A DNA stretch of 37,927 nt. Origin: Novosphingobium silvae (GTDB taxonomy: Bacteria; Pseudomonadota; Alphaproteobacteria; Sphingomonadales; Sphingomonadaceae). The first letter of the stretch is position 1; the number at the start of each line of letters is the position of its first letter. Positions 8,000-16,645 of the stretch are shown here, one piece after another. The notes beneath the pieces were generated by a model. That model did not search any database. It worked only from the letters and a program-made list of their open reading frames with translations, and was not told where the DNA came from. Made by a program: the position numbers and the translations under genes. The stretch spans positions 1 to 37,927 of the forward strand of contig NZ_WVTD01000026.1 of NCBI RefSeq assembly GCF_009856825.1. The letters are read 5' to 3'.

Positions 8000-9409
8000 T
8001 CACATATAGAAGCTGTAGCTGACCTGCGGCTTTTCATTGATGCTTACATACTTCATTATGTCCCCAATTTTCTTAGCACATTCGAGCGTGATCGGCAGGC
8101 GCCCATCCATTTGGGTGTTGTTCCAATTCATCTTGGTTAGCCCGAGGATCTCATCGCAAAGCGCCTCGAGCGACGAGTCCTGCTCGTAGACGGTGATCTT
8201 CAGCGGGCTCGGAACATATTGCCCGGGATAGGTCTTGTAGAAGTCGACGGTCCCCCTGGTATACAGGACGCCCTCCGTCTCAGAAATCGTGAGCAGCGTC
8301 CCACGCTTCGCCGGGTACTGTTTGTCGCTGAACAAACGGATGTCGGTATCGGTGATGGCGACGAAGTCCTTTGACCGGATGCCCTTCTCTTCAAGAGCGC
8401 GCAAGAAGCCCCTGCGCTCGCCCTCCCTGAAGCGGCTCGACTTATGGATCACAATTCTAGCTGGCATGTGCTCGAGGGCGCGGTCGTATTCGTCCAGCGC
8501 GTCCCGCAGTAACTCGTAGGCTTGATCTTCGCTCAGGTATGGATGGCGGTTCCGTTTGTCGATCGAAACGGGCGTCCCGCGCAGGATGATGCCATGTCCA
8601 AACTCGTCGAATACCTGGGCTAGGCTCGACGACACCGTTTCACCGTCACGACTCTTGTAGAACCCGATGCCGATGTAGCACGATCGCAGCTTGGCTGGGT
8701 CTTCGACGAGTCGCCAAGGGATCGTCCTGTTGCCCTTGTAGTAGAGCGCGGTGCAGAAGTTCCACGCTTTGGTCGCCGGATCCTGCTGATCACCCGAATG
8801 CTTCGTGATGAGGATCGTCTTCTCACGCGCCAGTTGGAGCGGAGTGCCCAGATGCATGCACTTTGCCTTCAGGATGCGCCTGAAATTGTGCTCCAGCACA
8901 CTCTCGTCCTTACCGTCTCCGGAAGCGGCGGTGGTGACCGAATCGAACATCTCGTTCGGCATGACGCACACGATGACGTCGACCGACCTATTCTCCGCGA
9001 GGAACCGGATTTGCTCATAGTATAACTCGACCGCACGCTCCACGCGATCGGCCCGGGAACCGAGCTTGACGATGGCCGAGATGTCCGATTTCTTCAGTGT
9101 TCGGGTATACTGGGGCGAGTTGATAAGGCGGGTTAGGAACCCGTAGTTTTGATTCACGCCACCGAAACCGCGAAACAAGTTGAGCAGCTGCGATTCCTTC
9201 TTCCGCTCGATCCCGTCGCGGCACTTCTCAAGCCACTCGTCGAGCAGGTCGATGCCTTCGCCGCGACCGACAACTCCGATCCGCAGCTCCGTTCGTCTCA
9301 ACTCGTCCCGCTTATCGTAGACGCCCATATTCTCGATCCCCGTGCGGGGGCAGATGTGGGTGCCGGTTCCAAATTCGAGCATCGGCTCGGACAGGGTTGT
9401 GAGCTTCAT
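8000..9409 (-). CDS. Short prokaryotic Argonaute (MID-PIWI), catalytically inactive
   Basis: A 469-residue protein with the layout of short pAgos: no N or PAZ domain, only MID and PIWI. Diagnostic blocks are LGTPLQLAREKTI (about 187-199), KAWNFCTALYYKGNRTIPW (214-232), the PIWI opening CYIGIGFY (244-251), PARIVIHKSSRF (316-327) and LTKMNWNNTQ with RLPITLECAKKIG at the end (424-449). In active Argonautes the first catalytic Asp sits in an IGxD strand. Here that place is Phe250, so guide-directed cleavage is not expected. In known short pAgo systems the protein forms a heterodimer with an APAZ protein, and guide-target recognition activates the partner's toxic effector. Its start overlaps the stop of the upstream partner gene by 4 bp (ATGA), a sign of co-translation. 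Confidence 0.9.
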   Translation of the reverse strand: MKLTTLSEPMLEFGTGTHICPRTGIENMGVYDKRDELRRTELRIGVVGRGEGIDLLDEWLEKCRDGIERKKESQLLNLFRGFGGVNQNYGFLTRLINSPQYTRTLKKSDISAIVKLGSRADRVERAVELYYEQIRFLAENRSVDVIVCVMPNEMFDSVTTAASGDGKDESVLEHNFRRILKAKCMHLGTPLQLAREKTILITKHSGDQQDPATKAWNFCTALYYKGNRTIPWRLVEDPAKLRSCYIGIGFYKSRDGETVSSSLAQVFDEFGHGIILRGTPVSIDKRNRHPYLSEDQAYELLRDALDEYDRALEHMPARIVIHKSSRFREGERRGFLRALEEKGIRSKDFVAITDTDIRLFSDKQYPAKRGTLLTISETEGVLYTRGTVDFYKTYPGQYVPSPLKITVYEQDSSLEALCDEILGLTKMNWNNTQMDGRLPITLECAKKIGDIMKYVSINEKPQVSYSFYM

Positions 9410-10854
9410 GCCGCTGCCTCACCGTCAGCTGAGAAGGGTACTAAATCCTCGTTGAGAAAAGCCTCGTCGTCGCCGACATCATCATCCGCATCGTCGCTGA
9501 CATCGAACTCGAGAAGCGCACCAAAAGTCAGGGCGGCCTCCCAGGGGCCTTCTTCGGCCGCCGTGTTCGCAAGGAAATGAGCGATGAAGCGAACCGCATT
9601 CCGCACGCTGAGGTTGAGTTCGAGGCGCTTCTGTTTGGAGAGCAGGTCGTCGTGCCAATTCGATTTTTTAAAGCCATCGTACGTGTAGTACCAACTGGGC
9701 ACGATCTGCGCGAACCAGGTGTCATCCAGCTTGGTGAAGGTCAGTTCGAATGAGAAGTGCTGGTGGTGCGCCACCTTCTCCGGATCCTTCTTCTGATACC
9801 ACACCTTGTAGACGGTACGGGTCGCTGTGACCTTCCCGACCCAAACCTCCTTGCGGAACTCTTGCCCATCCTCTCCGGGCACAAAATAGAAGAAGCCGTC
9901 CTTTGGGTGGGCCCGGACATCGCGAGGCTTGAGCATCTGACGCGTCTCAGCCCACAGAAGCTGCTTCAGCACGTTCACGTTGTCGAGCTCATCCGAGTCG
10001 GCGAGATCCGATATATCGAGGCGCTCGATCGTTCCCTCGTCAACGATGCTCACCAATCCATTCGTCTCGATGTCGCTGAACGAGAAGAGCTTGTTATCGT
10101 GACAAACCCAAGCATCGGTGTGGATGTCGTTCAGCAGCAGCGCCATCTTCACGACGGACCTACGGCTCTTGGCATACCCGCGATAGTTGAGTTCGGCCTT
10201 CGCACGAGCGATCACCGCCTTGTCATCTATGGTCAACTCGGCCACGTAAACCGCCTCCGGCAGGTTGAGACGCTGAAGGTTGGTGGTGATCGCGGTTGGC
10301 GCCTCGACGGTCTGCGACCTGATACTAACAAAGGCGTCGACTTCGCCAAGGATGTGCTTGAACTCGTTCAGCACCCGCTCTTGGGCCGCGAGCCGCAACC
10401 CGGTAATCATCCGCAGGATGTCGCTTAGGTCGATGATGTGCTTGGCGCAGTTAAACGAGAAGTCCGCAGGCAGCAGGCTATTCACGGCGTTCTGGCTGTA
10501 GGATGCTTGCTTTTTGCCGAGCATAAGGATGTAGAGCTCGTCGAAGGTATTGTAATATGATCGGTCAATGAACTGACCGATCGTAAATTTCACTTTCTCC
10601 AGCGTGGTTGTCGACGTGACCTGAAACGCGACGCGGTCATGATCATCACCCAAGTCGATACCAGGGAAGTTCCTCTGTTTTCGGTTGAGGTTGATGAGAT
10701 GGGGAAGGTTGAAAACGGATTTGAGAATCGGGATGAACGCATCCTCAAGTGCAAGGTTGATGTCCGTCCGTCCTTGAGCCGTGGCTAGCTCGACCTGGAC
10801 GATTATACGGCTCACAATATCGCGGAGCTCATTCTCAAGCTTCAGCTGCCGCAC
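9406..10854 (-). CDS. SMEK-domain/APAZ effector partner of the short Argonaute
   Basis: A 482-residue two-part protein. Residues about 1-155 match the SMEK N-terminal domain style: TDINLALEDAF, then LNRKQRNFPGIDLG and VAFQVTSTTTLEKVKFTI, then DELYILMLGKK. The D67...Q78-V-T80 arrangement (PGIDLG...FQVTS) looks like a PD-(D/E)xK-type core with Q in place of E. The C-terminal half (about 200-470) has the APAZ pattern: HPKDGFFYFVPG, WVGKVTATRTVY, FELTFTKLDDTWFAQIVPSW, YYTYDGFKKS, KRLELNLSVRNAVRFIAHFL and an acidic tail. APAZ domains pair with short pAgos. The GTG at 10854 has GGGAGG nine bases upstream; the longer TTG start at 10914 adds a Cys-rich stretch and is less likely. Toxic activity of the SMEK part is inference. 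Confidence 0.82.
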   Translation of the reverse strand: MRQLKLENELRDIVSRIIVQVELATAQGRTDINLALEDAFIPILKSVFNLPHLINLNRKQRNFPGIDLGDDHDRVAFQVTSTTTLEKVKFTIGQFIDRSYYNTFDELYILMLGKKQASYSQNAVNSLLPADFSFNCAKHIIDLSDILRMITGLRLAAQERVLNEFKHILGEVDAFVSIRSQTVEAPTAITTNLQRLNLPEAVYVAELTIDDKAVIARAKAELNYRGYAKSRRSVVKMALLLNDIHTDAWVCHDNKLFSFSDIETNGLVSIVDEGTIERLDISDLADSDELDNVNVLKQLLWAETRQMLKPRDVRAHPKDGFFYFVPGEDGQEFRKEVWVGKVTATRTVYKVWYQKKDPEKVAHHQHFSFELTFTKLDDTWFAQIVPSWYYTYDGFKKSNWHDDLLSKQKRLELNLSVRNAVRFIAHFLANTAAEEGPWEAALTFGALLEFDVSDDADDDVGDDEAFLNEDLVPFSADGEAAA

Positions 10855-11105
10855 CTCAGCACACCTCCCGAACAGACAGGCTAGCAAGTTAGGAACGCAC
10901 CGGGAACATTGCAAGGGAGAAGGACCGTTGTCGTCTCAATTATGCGTCGGCGTCGGCACGTGTTGAATGACTAAAATCGAGGCGCGTTGCTGTCTGTCAG
11001 CGAAGAATCGTGTGAACGACAGGTTCCGACAGAAGCTGCCTTTGAAGGACGGGTCCGCGAACTACCGGCTTTGGATCGAGAGCCGACACTCATCCTAATG
11101 TTTAT

Positions 11106-11942
11106 TCAACGGGTATCGCTCTGAACTTCCGCCCAGTCTTGGCATTGGCTTGGCGGCGCATCCCGTGAAGTCTGTCTCTTCAACGTTTTGTGGACTTCGG
11201 CTGCCGCCATTGCAGCACATCGGCCAGGACCATCGTTGTCCTCGGCGATGTAAAGTGTGCCAACATGCTCTGGAACCTCGATCAGTGCGAGGCGCTCATT
11301 CCCCAGAGCTGCCCAGCACGGGATTCCTCTGATCAGAGTATAGCTTGCCGCGTCCTCCATGCCCTCAGCAATGGCGAGCACGTTGCCTTCGAACTGTGGA
11401 GCCCAAGCACCCTGTCCGGGTTTGCCGAGCATGAATTTGCCATCATGCCATGTTCCGTCGTCCGTCAGCCTGATCCGCTGGATAGCCGTCAATTTGTGCC
11501 CAGTTCTGACAGCGACCAGTAACGCGGGCCGGAAGGTGGTTTTGGGCTTGCGGCCGAATGGGCACCGGGGATGAAAGCGTAAGTCGGGGAGATCGACTGG
11601 CAGTCGACGCGATCGAAGGTAGACTTCGCCGAGCGTCCCCCGGATTTCTGTGCCCTGATCCCAGATCCTTCTGACATTGGGCGCAGTTCCTTCTGGCCGG
11701 TAGCTCGGCGAAGGAGAGTTCAGGATTGGCTTGATCCTACCGATTTCACGCAGGACATCCTCGCTGCGGCATCCCGCAAAACAATGAACCAGAATACCCC
11801 GCTCGCCCTGCCGGACAGAAAGGGAAGGGGTTCTGTCTGCGTGCGCGGGGCAGACGCACATCGCGTAGGAACCGTGCCAACGGCCCTTCAGTGCAGCAAC
11901 GATGTCGATGGTCTCCTGGCTGGGTTTGAGCGCAATCAGCAT
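11106..11942 (-). CDS. Plasmid primase-like protein (CHC2-type zinc finger, Toprim)
   Basis: A 278-residue protein. The N-terminus has a zinc-finger pattern like that of DnaG-type primases: CVCPAHADRTPSLSV then ILVHCFAGC (about 28-60). The C-terminal half has a Toprim domain with the Glu-containing VLAIAEGMEDAAS (about 190-202) and the acidic TLYIAEDNDGPG (about 230-241). This matches the DUF7146/Toprim proteins common on alphaproteobacterial plasmids and phages, thought to prime replication of transferred or replicating plasmid DNA. It has no helicase part. It is transcribed away from the lytic transglycosylase gene across a 187-bp gap. Confidence 0.8.
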   Translation of the reverse strand: MLIALKPSQETIDIVAALKGRWHGSYAMCVCPAHADRTPSLSVRQGERGILVHCFAGCRSEDVLREIGRIKPILNSPSPSYRPEGTAPNVRRIWDQGTEIRGTLGEVYLRSRRLPVDLPDLRFHPRCPFGRKPKTTFRPALLVAVRTGHKLTAIQRIRLTDDGTWHDGKFMLGKPGQGAWAPQFEGNVLAIAEGMEDAASYTLIRGIPCWAALGNERLALIEVPEHVGTLYIAEDNDGPGRCAAMAAAEVHKTLKRQTSRDAPPSQCQDWAEVQSDTR

Positions 11943-12129
11943 AAACTCGATCCTCTCAGCTCAGCCTCACCATCTTTCCCCTCTGGATCGGCCCGACCTT
12001 TTCCGGCATGGCTCGCGACGGCCCACGCCTCTTTCGTCTGTGCGATGCCAGATTGAGGGCGATTGCCATGCGCCGCCTGTTCATTTAGTAATGAGGGGCG
12101 ATATCCGAACCACGCCGAAAGGTGTGGTC

Positions 12130-13011
12130 ATGAAAAATCTTCTATTTTTGCTGATCGCTTTGACGCCGACGCCATCGTCGGCGCGCGAAGCAATTCTCGA
12201 CGTGTTTTCGCCAGAGGCAAAACCGGATTTCGCTGTGCTCGCCCCACAGTTGCGCGCGGCAGCCGATCTTGAGCAATCAGTGGAACCGCCTCCGGCTCCA
12301 GTGGATGCGTTTTCACCAGAGTTGAACGGCGACTTTGAGTTGATCCCTCACAGCTTCACGATCAATCCCTATGCCGCGCGTCCCGCTGTTCCTTCGTGGA
12401 TGCGGGCAGGTGCATCATTCATGGGCCCTGCTTCTTCACCTTTCCGCCCTGTGCAGGATGACACACTCTGCCAGTCCCGCAGCTTCTTCCCGCGATATGG
12501 TATCAGCAGGGATGCCCAGGCTCGCCGGACAGCCTATTTCAACCTGATCGTCGACGTTGCTTGCGATGCCGGCGTGCCTGTTGTTTTGTTTGATGCCTTG
12601 CTGGCGCAGGAAAGCAGATACCGCCCCTTCGCCCGAAGCAGCGCCGGTGCGATGGGCATGGCTCAGCTGATGCCCGGCACGGCCCAATATCTGCGTGTCA
12701 GCGACCCTTGGGATGTTCGGCAAAATCTTGTCGGCGGTGCGCGGTATCTACGCGAGCAGCTGGATCGCTTCGGGACATGGGAGCTTGCACTGGCTGCCTA
12801 CAATGCAGGCCCGGGACGCGTGGACCAGTTTGGCGGCATCCCGCCGTTTCGTGAGACCCGCAACTATGTGCGTACGATCATGGGCTCAATTGGCATTCCG
12901 AATTCGACCGGCGGCGTGTCGCTGACTTCGGCAGCAATTCCCGCGCCCAATCCGTTTCGCAGGGTACTGCTTGCCTCATTCGATGGACGATCAGACGTCC
13001 CAGAACACTGA
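12130..13011 (+). CDS. Lytic transglycosylase (SLT domain), transfer-associated
   Basis: A 293-residue secreted protein. The first 18 or so residues form a signal peptide (MKNLLFLLIALTPTPSSA). Two copies of a D-x-FSPE motif follow (DVFSPEAKPDF and DAFSPELNGDF). The SLT domain covers about 145-260: LLAQESRYRPFARSSAGAMG contains the catalytic Glu, then MAQLMPGTA, and AYNAGPGRVDQFGG. These enzymes open peptidoglycan so that a type IV secretion or conjugation channel can be built. The ATG at 12130 has GAAAGG at good spacing and gives the signal peptide; longer in-frame starts lack it. It precedes the tra genes. Confidence 0.9.
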   Translation: MKNLLFLLIALTPTPSSAREAILDVFSPEAKPDFAVLAPQLRAAADLEQSVEPPPAPVDAFSPELNGDFELIPHSFTINPYAARPAVPSWMRAGASFMGPASSPFRPVQDDTLCQSRSFFPRYGISRDAQARRTAYFNLIVDVACDAGVPVVLFDALLAQESRYRPFARSSAGAMGMAQLMPGTAQYLRVSDPWDVRQNLVGGARYLREQLDRFGTWELALAAYNAGPGRVDQFGGIPPFRETRNYVRTIMGSIGIPNSTGGVSLTSAAIPAPNPFRRVLLASFDGRSDVPEH

Positions 13012-13266
13012 GAAACCGACGTGCCAAGCATAGTACACGCTGATTGCCAGGATAACGGGCGCGCCCTTGAGGTAGTTGAGCTGCCAGCGCAGCCAGAGCT
13101 TCGGGATGACCAGAGCTTTCTGGAGCCCCGTTTGGTGCGTGGGTCGCCACCTGCCACTCCGCCAGTCGTCAGCCGTGACGACAACTGAGAGCACTGCGCA
13201 GATCAGCGCCATCATTCCCACGCCGATGTAGAGCGATGTCCAAGCGATAAGGGCTTCCTGCTTCAT
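12991..13266 (-). CDS. Small membrane protein of unknown function
   Basis: A 91-residue protein with two probable membrane helices (about 8-31, SLYIGVGMMALICAVLSVVV, and about 70-88, PVILAISVYYAWHVGFSVF) joined by a basic, Trp-rich loop. It starts with ATG at 13266 behind a weak AGGT, overlaps the 3' end of the transglycosylase gene by 21 bp, and lies 9 bp after the RepC-like gene on the same strand, so the two are probably co-transcribed. Family not recognised. Confidence 0.5.
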   Translation of the reverse strand: MKQEALIAWTSLYIGVGMMALICAVLSVVVTADDWRSGRWRPTHQTGLQKALVIPKLWLRWQLNYLKGAPVILAISVYYAWHVGFSVFWDV

Positions 13267-13275
13267 GAGTCGGAC

Positions 13276-13854
13276 CTAGTGCATCGATGATCGAACAGAG
13301 ATACGCATATTCGAAGCCCTTGTATCCCCCTGACCGAATACTGCCTTTCTGCGGCCGAGCAGCGTATGGCCGAGATTGAGCTCTCCTCTGCGGGCGCGCC
13401 GCACAAGCGCCTGCATGTATGCATCGGGGTTCTTGCGGATTTGTCCGCTAGCCAGGTGATGCCCGGTGATTAGCGCGCACAGGAGTGCGATCTCTGTGCC
13501 CAGTATGGCGCTTGCCCGAGCGGCCGTACCCTGACCTAACTGGCAGACGCGAGCGACCGCGTGAAGCTCGGTCAGGCCGGGCCGTCTCCCAATTTCGACC
13601 ATGCCGTCGATAAAGGGGAAGAGGGCAGGGGCTTCGGCCCAAACGAAACCCGATCGCTGGATGCCGTAGACATCATTCGCGTCGGTTGAGACCAGCGCAC
13701 TCTGGCAAGCATCGGCTGTTTCATGCTTCGCCCTGTCGGCATCAGACGTGGTTCGAAGTTCATCAGGTTCCTGGCGGCAAGCGCCCTCTGCCAAGCCGTA
13801 TACGGATTCAAGAGCTTCTTCAGGGCTGTATTGATGATGGTCATCCCGGGGCAC
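13276..13854 (-). CDS. Stand-alone protein resembling the RepC C-terminal domain
   Basis: A 192-residue protein. Residues about 120-185 (LGTEIALLCALITGHHLASG, then IRKNPDAYMQALVRRARRGE, then LNLGHTL) resemble the end of RepC initiators of repABC plasmids, where a helical domain closes with an I-R-S-P-G-G-Y-L-R ... GEFSLGPML pattern. The N-terminal winged-helix half of RepC is missing, and residues 1-80 look unstructured. It starts with GTG at 13854, five bases from the upstream possible start of traU on the other strand. A regulatory or replication role is only inferred. Confidence 0.5.
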   Translation of the reverse strand: MPRDDHHQYSPEEALESVYGLAEGACRQEPDELRTTSDADRAKHETADACQSALVSTDANDVYGIQRSGFVWAEAPALFPFIDGMVEIGRRPGLTELHAVARVCQLGQGTAARASAILGTEIALLCALITGHHLASGQIRKNPDAYMQALVRRARRGELNLGHTLLGRRKAVFGQGDTRASNMRISVRSSMH

Positions 13855-13900
13855 CGTAGTGTCCCCGGAAGGTGTCAGCGACGCAATCTCGCCGAGCGAT

Positions 13901-14941
13901 ATGCGCTCTAGGCTCCTTGCGCTCCTCCTGGGCTTTGCGTCCCTGTTTATGGCGGCAACCGTGCTGGCCCCTCCGGTTCTGGCTCAGGGTCTTCCGAGCG
14001 GGCCTGGCCGGTGCTCAGGCAGTTTCGTCAATCCGGTGACCGATGTGTGCTGGGGCTGCATGTTCCCCTTGTCGCTGGGGTCGCTCAAGATTTGGCCATC
14101 ATCGCGTACTGACACCGACAATCCGGATCTTCCGATCTGCGCCTGCGGCACGCCGGTGCCGCGCATCGGCCTTGCAATCGGGTTCTGGGAGCCGGTCCGG
14201 CTGATTGATGTCTCGACCAAGCCGTGGTGCTTTCCGAACCTTGGCGGCATCAAGCTCGACCCCGGTTTTTCGATCGGTAACGGTTATGCCTCGGATGGCG
14301 CGCAGCTAGGGGGCCAGTCCCAGCGCACCGCCAAATACCACGTGCACTATTACATCTACCCGCTTCTCTACTGGCTCGAGGTGGTGACCGATTTCCTCTG
14401 TCTCGAGGCGAGCTCGTTCGACGTTGCCTATATGAGCGAGATCGATCCGCTTTGGCAGGACGACGAGCTGGCATCTCTGCTCAATCCCGAGGCCGCCCTT
14501 TTCACCTCAGTCATCGCGCAGGCCGCCTGCTCGGCCGATTGCATCTCGGCCAGCGCAAGATTGCCAATGGACGAGCTGTTCTGGTGCTCTGGTTGCCAAG
14601 GTTCGATGTATCCGATGAACGGCAATGTTGGTGCCAATATCGGCATCAAGCAGTCAGCGCGGCTCGCGGCCGAGCGCATGGTCTACAAGCTCCACCGTCA
14701 GGGTCTCGCCTGGGGCACCAGCGGATCGAAAGCGCTGTGTTCCAAGTACATCATGCCGATCCTCAAGAAGAGCCAGTACCGGATGCAGCAGGTAAATCCG
14801 ACGCCCATGGTGAGTGGCCGCGAAGCCTGTTCTCCGATTGGAGCGACCACGATCTTGCCCAAATCTGGGCAGGTCTATCCCGTCAAAGGCGAGGATGTCG
14901 GCTTCCTCCTCTGGCGCAAACGCAATTGCTGCATGTTGTGA
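13901..14941 (+). CDS. traU: TraU, F-type conjugative transfer assembly protein
   Basis: A 346-residue periplasmic protein needed for pilus assembly and DNA transfer in F-type systems. It starts with a signal peptide (MRSRLLALLLGFASLFMAATVLAPPVLAQ) and is rich in paired cysteines (FVNPVTDVCWGCMFPLSLG, ICACGTP, LFWCSGCQGSMYPMNG), typical of TraU. The ATG at 13901 is chosen because it gives the signal peptide; a GTG at 13859 would add 14 residues. The usual upstream neighbours (traW and the pilus-core genes) are not here: the gene begins directly after a leftward RepC-like gene, so this is a partial cluster or its left edge. trbC follows after 10 bp. Confidence 0.92.
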   Translation: MRSRLLALLLGFASLFMAATVLAPPVLAQGLPSGPGRCSGSFVNPVTDVCWGCMFPLSLGSLKIWPSSRTDTDNPDLPICACGTPVPRIGLAIGFWEPVRLIDVSTKPWCFPNLGGIKLDPGFSIGNGYASDGAQLGGQSQRTAKYHVHYYIYPLLYWLEVVTDFLCLEASSFDVAYMSEIDPLWQDDELASLLNPEAALFTSVIAQAACSADCISASARLPMDELFWCSGCQGSMYPMNGNVGANIGIKQSARLAAERMVYKLHRQGLAWGTSGSKALCSKYIMPILKKSQYRMQQVNPTPMVSGREACSPIGATTILPKSGQVYPVKGEDVGFLLWRKRNCCML

Positions 14942-14951
14942 GGTCGCGCCA

Positions 14952-15689
14952 ATGAACCGCAGAGGACTCTTCCCCGCTCTCGCCGCCAGCCTGCTGCTTG
15001 GTGTTACAGCCGTCGTTGCCCAGGATTTGACGGACTTCGACCCGAAAGCGATCGAGGCGCGGGCCGATACATTCAAGGCCGACGCCCAGGCGCTCTTCGA
15101 CTATGCTACCGCTAACGCGCAAACCCAAGGCGAAGAGGCGCAGACGGTTGTCGCGCAAGGCTATGAGGCAGTTGAAGGCCTCGATGTGTCGCAGATCGCC
15201 GGCAAGGATGGCCCGGTCGACTTCGACGAAATGGTGGCTGGCGCCAGGGCCGGCATGGCCCGCCCCAAGGGTGCGCCGCTGTTCGTGGCATTCGCCAGCC
15301 TGTCGATGCCAGAAGAGGCGCTCGCACAGATGATCGCCGACACGACCAGAGCAGGCGGCGTTGTCGTTTTCCGCGGCTTCTCCACCGGTAATCCGCAGAC
15401 CTTCATCAGCGGTATCCGCAAGGTTACAGACCAGTCTGGCGCAAGCAACGTGGCAATCGATCCCCGGCTGTTTCGATCCTTCGGCGTCGACCGGGTGCCT
15501 ACCTATGTGGCTCTAGCGACCGATTTCGAGCCCTGCGATCAGCTCGATTGTGTGACCGCGCCGCCGCCGCATGATCGCATCTCAGGCAATACCAGTGTGG
15601 CTTATGTGCTCGAGACCTTCGCCGGGGCCAACGGTCCGGGCGCGCCGGTTGCCCGTCTCGCCCTTGCCAATCTGAGGGGGAAGAGGTGA
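14952..15689 (+). CDS. trbC: TrbC, F-type pilin assembly protein
   Basis: A 245-residue exported protein with an N-terminal signal (MNRRGLFPALAASLLLGVTAVVAQ). The C-terminal half has the conserved block of F-type TrbC: PLFVAFASLSMPEEALAQMI, AGGVVVFRGF, then VAIDPRLFRSFGVDRVPTYV. In F the protein acts in the periplasm during pilin assembly, often working with TraW. The ATG at 14952 follows the traU stop closely, and its end overlaps traN by 4 bp, supporting one operon. Confidence 0.9.
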   Translation: MNRRGLFPALAASLLLGVTAVVAQDLTDFDPKAIEARADTFKADAQALFDYATANAQTQGEEAQTVVAQGYEAVEGLDVSQIAGKDGPVDFDEMVAGARAGMARPKGAPLFVAFASLSMPEEALAQMIADTTRAGGVVVFRGFSTGNPQTFISGIRKVTDQSGASNVAIDPRLFRSFGVDRVPTYVALATDFEPCDQLDCVTAPPPHDRISGNTSVAYVLETFAGANGPGAPVARLALANLRGKR

Positions 15690-16645
15690 ATGGCCTGCGC
15701 ATCCTTGCGGTCTCCCTTGCGCTTGCGGCTTGCGGTCATCTTGCTCACGCTCAGATGGCGGCCAGTGATGCTAGGGTAGAAGGCGAAGCAATCGCAAAGG
15801 GTGTCCGTGACACCACGTCTTCGGACATCCTTGGCAATGGTTCGGCGGCAAACGTGCCCGGCTTCCAGGGTACGGATATTCCAGCGCGTGATTATGTCGA
15901 CGATCCTGTCGGATTGACAGCGGCGGGTGAAGCGCAGCGGTATCAGAATGAGTACCGTGTGATCGTCGATCCCTACAGGACCCGTTTCGATCCGGGGACT
16001 GTCGACCTGTCTGCCGGTCGCCTGATTGAAGCTGACCCCGACGCCTATCTCGGCGCTGGTGGTGGGCCTGGAGGAGCAGCGGGAGCCTGCAACCCCTTAC
16101 CTCCGGGAGGCACTGGCACCACGACTTATCTTGAAAGCTGCAACGCCGGCTCGCAGCCCTTTGCGGAGGCGCGCAACTGCAATGCGCCGCTGCAGATCCA
16201 GACCGAGGGACGACGCACCTGGGAGTACGTCTGCGAAACCGAAGCGTTTGCTGATCGCAATGAGATGTGTCCGATGCTTGCGCAAGCACCGGACTCCAGC
16301 TCTTGCACTCTCGAGCGCACCGTTCGGGTAGGGCAAAGGTGCCTGCAGTGGGTGGAAGAGGAATTTGGTCGCAGGTGGTGTGCTGAGCCGGGTGAGCCGT
16401 TCTTCCGCCAGTTCTGGCAATGCCCCTCTCGGCTAAGCGGCGTACCCGGCGGGATTGAACGCAATACCTCGCGGATCGTCGGCGAGACCATTGACGAGGC
16501 CGCCTGCCAGAGCGCCACGAATGGTGCCACCTGCACGCTAGCGAGCGAGGTCTGCACTGCGCCTGGAGAGACGCGGGTCAGGGCCAGTCGGCAGGCTATT
16601 ACTCGGGTGGCAACATCTGGACCCGTTTTCCGCAAAAGAACGTGA
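15686..16645 (+). pseudogene. traN: TraN, C-terminally truncated by a deletion into traH
   Basis: TraN is the outer-membrane mating-pair stabilisation protein, Cys-rich and normally well over 500 residues. Here the first about 295 residues look genuine: signal peptide (ending ACGHLAHAQ), Ser/Gly linker, then Cys-rich repeats (YLESCNAGS, RNCNAPL, VCETEAFADRNEMCPML, CWQ-type positions). After SEVCTAPGETR the reading frame enters traH sequence in the wrong frame and ends at 16645 after a meaningless tail (VRASRQAITRVATSG). The rest of traN is gone. The start is GTG at 15686, overlapping trbC. A stable functional product is unlikely. Confidence 0.82.

Noticed and set aside
8000..9409. Reading the Argonaute as an active slicer
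   Set aside because: The IGxD position is Phe250 and the other tetrad positions are not recognisable, so guide-directed cleavage by this protein is not supported.
9757..10428. Rightward 223-residue frame inside the SMEK-APAZ gene
   Set aside because: Antisense shadow. The opposite strand has clear SMEK and APAZ patterns and a good RBS.
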